NCBI GenBank assembly: GCA_030615565.1
Contig: JAUWZC010000091.1
Coordinates: 1 to 8,777 of the forward strand
DNA length: 8,777 bases
Origin: Desulfobacteraceae bacterium
GTDB lineage: Bacteria > Desulfobacterota > DSM-4660 > Desulfatiglandales > B25-G16
Direction: 5' to 3'
Shown in pieces: positions 4,969 to 8,777 of the stretch. The translations under genes were made by a program, and so were the position numbers. Positions within the stretch are counted from its first letter, which is position 1. Every line of letters starts with the position of its first letter. Below the pieces are notes generated by a model. It worked only from the letters and a program-made list of their open reading frames with translations. It searched no databases and was not told the DNA's origin.

Positions 4969-6420
4969 ATGGCACTTGAACTTAAACAATCAATCAAGAT
5001 GAGCCAGCGGCTTATAATGACTCCCCAGTTGCAACAGGCCATCAAACTGTTACAGCTCTCCAGGCTGGAACTCTGCCAGACAATAAATCAAGAAATGGAG
5101 ATCAATCCATTGTTGGAGGAGGTTTCTGGCGATGATGTGGAAGAAAAATTGCAGGAAGAGGAAAAGAAAGAGGAATCTCTTAAAGACAACGATCCCCCCC
5201 TACCAGAGGTAACCATTAAGGAGACAATAAGGGAAGATATTGATTGGGAGGCTTACATCTCAGAATATAATACAGCATGGGCAAGCTCGTCCCAGGAAAG
5301 TTCAGAAGATAGACCGTCCTTTGAAAATTTGATTTCTCCTAAAACAAACCTTTACTCCCATCTTATGTGGCAATTACAGGTTACCGATCTTGATGAAGTA
5401 CAAAGAGAGGTTGGGAGATACATTATTGGTAATATAGACCCCAATGGATATCTTAAGACCTCAATTGATAATATTATCAAGTTCACCCATAGATCAAAAA
5501 AGGAAGTATTGAAGATGCTGGATATAATCCAAGAGTTTGACCCTGTTGGTGTAGGGGCAAGAGATAATAGGGAGTGTCTCTTGATTCAACTCCGTTTTCA
5601 GGGCCTAGGTGGGAGTATTGCCGAAAAGATCTTGATTAATCATATGAAGCAACTGGAGAGAAAAAGATACAATCAGATTGCTAAAAGCCTGAATGTTTCT
5701 ATAGAAGAGGTTTTAAATGCTGTTTCTTGTATAGCCTCTTTAGATCCTAAACCAGGTCGTTTCTATAACGATGAGGAGACTATATATGTAATCCCTGATG
5801 TTTATGTCTATAAAGTAGGGGATGAGTTTCTTATTGTGTTAAATGAGGATGGTCTTCCAAAATTAAGAATCAGTTCTTTTTATAAAGAGGCCCTTGCAAT
5901 GAAAGATGATATATCCAGGGATACAAGAGAATATATTCGGGATAAACTTAGGAGCGCTTCTTGGCTAATCAAGAGCATCCATCAAAGGCAGAGAACGATC
6001 TATAAGGTATCTGAGAGCATTCTTAAGTTCCAGAAGGACTTCTTTGAATTTGGTCCTTCACATTTGAGGCCAATGATTTTGAGAGATGTGTCAGAAGATA
6101 TAAATATGCATGAATCCACTGTAAGCAGAGTCATGAATAACAAATATATGTACACCCCATTTGGGATTTTAGTGCTAAAATATTTTTTAAACAGCACTGT
6201 TCAATCAGTTGATGGAGTGGATAAAATAGGATCTTTGAGTGTTAAGGAGATGCTTAAGAAGATAATAAGGGAGGAAAATAAGTCTAAGCCTTTTAGCGAC
6301 CAAGAAATAGCTCGTATTTTAGAGCGATCGAATATAGATATTGCACGCAGAACCGTGGCTAAATATAGGGAGATGCTCAGAATTCTTCCATCAAATCAAA
6401 GAAAGAATACTTACAGTTAG
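4969..6420 (+). CDS. rpoN: RNA polymerase sigma-54 factor RpoN
   Basis: Sigma-54 directs RNA polymerase to -24/-12 promoters that need an ATP-driven activator to open. The 483-residue product has region I (residues 1-50: MSQRLIMTPQLQQAIKLLQL motif at 11-30, then EINPLLEE), an acidic region II (about 51-125), the core-binding domain (about 126-320, including YIIGNIDPNGYL and FDPVGVGARD), and the DNA-binding domain with a helix-turn-helix (about 372-394: DVSEDINMHESTVSRVMNNK). The C-terminal RpoN box ARRTVAKYRE is intact at 459-468. Length is typical. The start at 4969 fits the family N-terminus, but no Shine-Dalgarno is visible before it (CTTCTATATACT). It lies 123 bp after lptB and 169 bp before hpf, the usual order. 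Confidence 0.97.
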   Translation: MALELKQSIKMSQRLIMTPQLQQAIKLLQLSRLELCQTINQEMEINPLLEEVSGDDVEEKLQEEEKKEESLKDNDPPLPEVTIKETIREDIDWEAYISEYNTAWASSSQESSEDRPSFENLISPKTNLYSHLMWQLQVTDLDEVQREVGRYIIGNIDPNGYLKTSIDNIIKFTHRSKKEVLKMLDIIQEFDPVGVGARDNRECLLIQLRFQGLGGSIAEKILINHMKQLERKRYNQIAKSLNVSIEEVLNAVSCIASLDPKPGRFYNDEETIYVIPDVYVYKVGDEFLIVLNEDGLPKLRISSFYKEALAMKDDISRDTREYIRDKLRSASWLIKSIHQRQRTIYKVSESILKFQKDFFEFGPSHLRPMILRDVSEDINMHESTVSRVMNNKYMYTPFGILVLKYFLNSTVQSVDGVDKIGSLSVKEMLKKIIREENKSKPFSDQEIARILERSNIDIARRTVAKYREMLRILPSNQRKNTYS

Positions 6421-6506
6421 GCTTGCTGATTTATTTTAGACTTTTAAATAGCAAAGCCCTACTTCAAACAGGCAAAGCATGTAATCATTATGGCATAAAT
6501 TTTAAG

Positions 6507-6530
6507 ATCTTGATTTATACCAGTCAAGAT
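6507..6530. repeat. Small inverted repeat in the rpoN-hpf gap
   Basis: ATCTTGA (6507-6513) and TCAAGAT (6524-6530) are perfect 7-base arms around a 10-base loop, 60 bases upstream of hpf and just upstream of its possible promoter. It could be the stem of a terminator-like hairpin for rpoN, but no T-run follows directly, or an operator. The rest of 6421-6589 shows no reading frame with support. Confidence 0.35.
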
Positions 6531-6536
6531 TGAAGT

Positions 6537-6566
6537 TTGACTTTGCATTATTTTTTTGTTAATTAT
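6537..6566 (+). promoter_or_regulatory. Possible sigma-70-type promoter for hpf
   Basis: TTGACT (6537-6542) is followed after 18 bases by AATTAT (6561-6566), 5 of 6 and 4 of 6 to consensus. Transcription would start near 6573, giving a very short leader that still includes the strong ribosome site GAGGAGG (6578-6584). I looked for a sigma-54 site here because rpoN is adjacent; the TTTGCA at 6543-6547 has no GG at the required distance upstream. Confidence 0.35.
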
Positions 6567-6589
6567 CCTTTTTCTTTGAGGAGGGCAGG

Positions 6590-7132
6590 ATGGAGATATC
6601 TTTTACTTTTAGGCATATGGAACCATCAACAGAATTGAGGTCATATGTTGAAGAAAAGGTTTATAAGGTAAAGAAATATTTTGATTCCCCTGTTGAGGCC
6701 CATATTGTTCTTAAGGTAGAAAAATTTCGACACATTGCTGATATGACTATATCTATTGATGGAAACAAAATTAAGGCTGTGGATGAGAGTGGTGATATGT
6801 ATTTGTCTATTGATCAGGTAATGGATAAGATAGAAGAGCAGCTCAGAAGGTTAATGTCTCGAAAAAAGGAATACAGATTGGAGAATATTAAAAGTAGTGA
6901 TTTCTCGGTTGGTGACATAGAAACCCAAGAAAGGCAAGCTGAATCAGAGCCTGAGATAATAAAGACCGAGAGGGTGGATATTAAGCCTATGGATATAGAT
7001 GAGGCAGCAATGCAAATGGATATGTCAAAAAGAAATTTTCTTGTATTTACTAATTCTAAATCTAATAGCATTAACATTATTTACAAACGAAAAGATGGAA
7101 ATTTAGGCCTTATTGAAACTTCTACTAAATAG
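6590..7132 (+). CDS. hpf: Ribosome hibernation promoting factor, long form (HPF / RaiA family)
   Basis: HPF binds the decoding region of the 30S subunit in resting cells; the long form also joins two 70S ribosomes into inactive 100S dimers through its C-terminal domain. The N-terminal S30AE domain spans about residues 1-95 (MEISFTFRHMEPSTELRSYV, KAVDESGDMYLSIDQVMDKIEEQLRR, the latter near 62-87). A charged linker covers about 96-122. The C-terminal dimerisation domain spans about 123-178 (IIKTERVDIKPMDIDEAAMQ, FLVFTNSKSNSINIIYKRKDG in two adjoining parts). At 180 residues it is the long form rather than the roughly 95-residue enterobacterial HPF. GAGGAGG (6578-6584) lies 5 bases before the ATG, the strongest ribosome site in the cluster. 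ptsN follows 20 bases after its stop. Older annotation calls this 'sigma-54 modulation protein', reflecting its neighbour and not its role. Confidence 0.95.
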   Translation: MEISFTFRHMEPSTELRSYVEEKVYKVKKYFDSPVEAHIVLKVEKFRHIADMTISIDGNKIKAVDESGDMYLSIDQVMDKIEEQLRRLMSRKKEYRLENIKSSDFSVGDIETQERQAESEPEIIKTERVDIKPMDIDEAAMQMDMSKRNFLVFTNSKSNSINIIYKRKDGNLGLIETSTK

Positions 7133-7152
7133 CTATTGTCAAGGATAAAGTG

Positions 7153-7614
7153 ATGAAACTTTCAGAAATATTTAAACCGCAGTTTATTATTTCTAATCTG
7201 AAGGCTTATGATAAAAAGGGGGCTCTGGAAGAGCTTTCACAGATTATCATTGAACAAAATCCATCCCTAAACAAAAGGTCTCTGCTCCAGGTTCTCTTAG
7301 AAAGAGAAAGACTGGGCAGTACAGGTATAGGTGATGGAATTGCCTTGCCTCATGGAAAATTAGCGGAGTTGAGTAATCTTTTAATATCTTTTGGTAGAAG
7401 CATTAATGGCCTGGACTTTGATTCCATAGATGAACAACCTGCATATCTTTTCTTTCTTTTGCTTGCACCTGAGAATTCAGCTGGTATGCATCTGACGGCC
7501 CTTGCCAGGATATCAAGGATGTTAAAAAATGGTAATTTTAGGCAGCGATTGATGGGCGCAAAATCAAGGGAAGAGATTTATAAGATTATAATAGATATGG
7601 ATGAGGAACTTTAA
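7153..7614 (+). CDS. ptsN: PTS IIA-like nitrogen-regulatory protein PtsN (EIIA-Ntr)
   Basis: EIIA-Ntr is the terminal phosphate acceptor of the nitrogen phosphotransferase system and works as a regulator, not a sugar carrier; in proteobacteria its phosphorylation state affects potassium uptake, nitrogen and stress responses. The 153-residue product is a complete EIIA fructose/Ntr fold: MKLSEIFKPQFIISNLKAYD at the start, ERERLGSTGIGDGIALPHGK around residues 50-69 with phospho-acceptor His67, and the C-terminal helix region HLTALARISRML. The ATG at 7153 is preferred over the GTG one codon earlier because it starts the family's usual MKLSE and follows AAGGA (7141-7145) at 7 bases. It is 20 bases after hpf and 8 bases before the EIIA-Man-like gene, so the three are likely co-transcribed. 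No rapZ or hprK gene follows. Confidence 0.95.
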   Translation: MKLSEIFKPQFIISNLKAYDKKGALEELSQIIIEQNPSLNKRSLLQVLLERERLGSTGIGDGIALPHGKLAELSNLLISFGRSINGLDFDSIDEQPAYLFFLLLAPENSAGMHLTALARISRMLKNGNFRQRLMGAKSREEIYKIIIDMDEEL

Positions 7615-7622
7615 TTTTTGTA

Positions 7623-8033
7623 ATGATTGGTTTACTTATAATAACTCATTCTCGGTTGGCGAAAGAACTCCTTGAGGCAACCAGATTTATCGTAGGCTCT
7701 GTCAAGGCAGCGGAGTGTATTTCTATTGAGACATCAAAGGACAGCAAGAAATTAAGAAATTTGATCAAAAAAAAATTAGAGTCTCTGGAACAAGGAGATG
7801 GTGTTCTAATTCTGGTAGACATGTTTGGAGGGACACCATCAAATCTAGCCCTGTCTTTTCTTCAGAAAGACACAGCAGAAGTAGTAACAGGTGTAAATTT
7901 ACCCATGGTAATAGCTATTGCCCATAATAGGGAGAGGAAGAGTCTTGCAGAAGTAGCAGATATAGCAAAGAGCGCAGGACAAAGAAGTATTTCTCTGGCG
8001 AGCGAATTACTTGAACCCACACAAGAGAAATAA
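7623..8033 (+). CDS. PTS EIIA component, mannose/sorbose family (regulatory type)
   Basis: A free-standing 136-residue EIIA-Man domain. MIGLLIITHSRLAKELLEA places the phospho-acceptor His at residue 9, and LVDMFGGTPSNLAL (64-77) followed by VTGVNLPMV (88-96) are the family's conserved loops. In sugar uptake EIIA-Man passes phosphate from HPr to EIIB, but no EIIB, EIIC or EIID gene is seen here, and small EIIA-Man proteins beside ptsN/rpoN are common in Desulfobacterota, where they probably serve a regulatory PTS. A role in DhaM-like signalling is another option. The ATG is 8 bases after the ptsN stop; the nearest purine-rich site (GAGGA, 7603-7607) is 15 bases away, which suggests translation depends on coupling to ptsN. 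Confidence 0.85.
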   Translation: MIGLLIITHSRLAKELLEATRFIVGSVKAAECISIETSKDSKKLRNLIKKKLESLEQGDGVLILVDMFGGTPSNLALSFLQKDTAEVVTGVNLPMVIAIAHNRERKSLAEVADIAKSAGQRSISLASELLEPTQEK

Positions 8034-8061
8034 AGTAGGCAGTATGCAGTAAGGAGTAAGC
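8034..8061 (+). repeat. 7-bp tandem repeat AGTANGS x4
   Basis: Four consecutive heptamers begin directly after the EIIA gene's stop codon: AGTAGGC, AGTATGC, AGTAAGG and AGTAAGC, followed by a partial AG. Heptamer arrays of this style occur as interspersed repeats in many environmental bacterial genomes. Part of the array serves as the left arm of the inverted repeat at 8041-8093. Confidence 0.7.
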
Positions 8062-8093
8062 AGAAATAATGCATATTGTTTATTCTGCATACT
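8041..8093 (+). repeat. Inverted repeat upstream of gap with two competing left arms
   Basis: AGTATGCAG (8041-8049) and CTGCATACT (8085-8093) are perfect 9-base arms. A second left arm, GCAGAAATAA (8060-8069), can pair with TTATTCTGC (8080-8088) with one bulged A, so the two pairings exclude one another. The right arm ends one base before the AAAGGAGGT ribosome site of gap. No T-run follows, so this is not a standard terminator. It could influence translation or mRNA stability, or simply be the ends of a repeat element. Confidence 0.55.
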
Positions 8094-8095
8094 AA

Positions 8096-8777
<682 letters not shown>

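Noticed and set aside
6477..6550. Sigma-54 (-24/-12) promoter before hpf
   Set aside because: TGGCAT at 6490 and TTTGCA near 6543 exist, but neither has its partner GG or GC at the required spacing.

Overview
The window reads as chromosomal DNA from an AT-rich, Gram-negative (LPS-making), probably anaerobic bacterium. The gene order kdsA, lptC, lptA, lptB, rpoN, hpf, ptsN, EIIA-Man resembles the block familiar from Desulfobacterota (former Deltaproteobacteria) and related uncultivated phyla. An HcyBio (DUF39) protein and a LarE-like PP-loop protein also fit an anaerobe. The lineage is an inference; no rRNA or other phylogenetic marker is present.

Left part (minus strand, 1-1697): the start of a LarE-like sulfur transferase gene, cut by the window edge, and upstream of it a complete homocysteine-biosynthesis (HcyBio) gene. 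The 305 bp between them is packed with three different repeat structures: an AT-rich inverted repeat, a 105-bp element with internal 37-bp tandem units, and a GC-rich palindrome.

Middle part (plus strand, 1868-4845): metal-dependent-type KdsA (Kdo-8-phosphate synthase), then the tightly overlapping lptC-lptA-lptB genes of the LPS transport machine. A second copy of the 105-bp element begins inside the last codons of kdsA and supplies its stop codon. The kdsC/kdsD genes often found between kdsA and lptC are absent here; repeats occupy the gap.

Right part (plus strand, 4969-8777): rpoN (sigma-54), long-form hpf (ribosome hibernation factor), ptsN (EIIA-Ntr), a mannose-family EIIA protein, and the first two thirds of a glyceraldehyde-3-phosphate dehydrogenase gene. 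rpoN, hpf, ptsN and the EIIA-Man-like gene form the usual sigma-54/nitrogen-PTS cluster, but the rapZ/hprK-type gene often found next to ptsN is missing. Palindromic repeats sit directly upstream of rpoN and gap.

The protein-coding genes are ordinary members of well-known families. I see no new defence or biosynthetic system. The unusual content lies between genes: five distinct short palindromic or tandem repeat elements in under 9 kb, one of which has become part of a coding sequence and others of which overlap likely promoter or leader regions.
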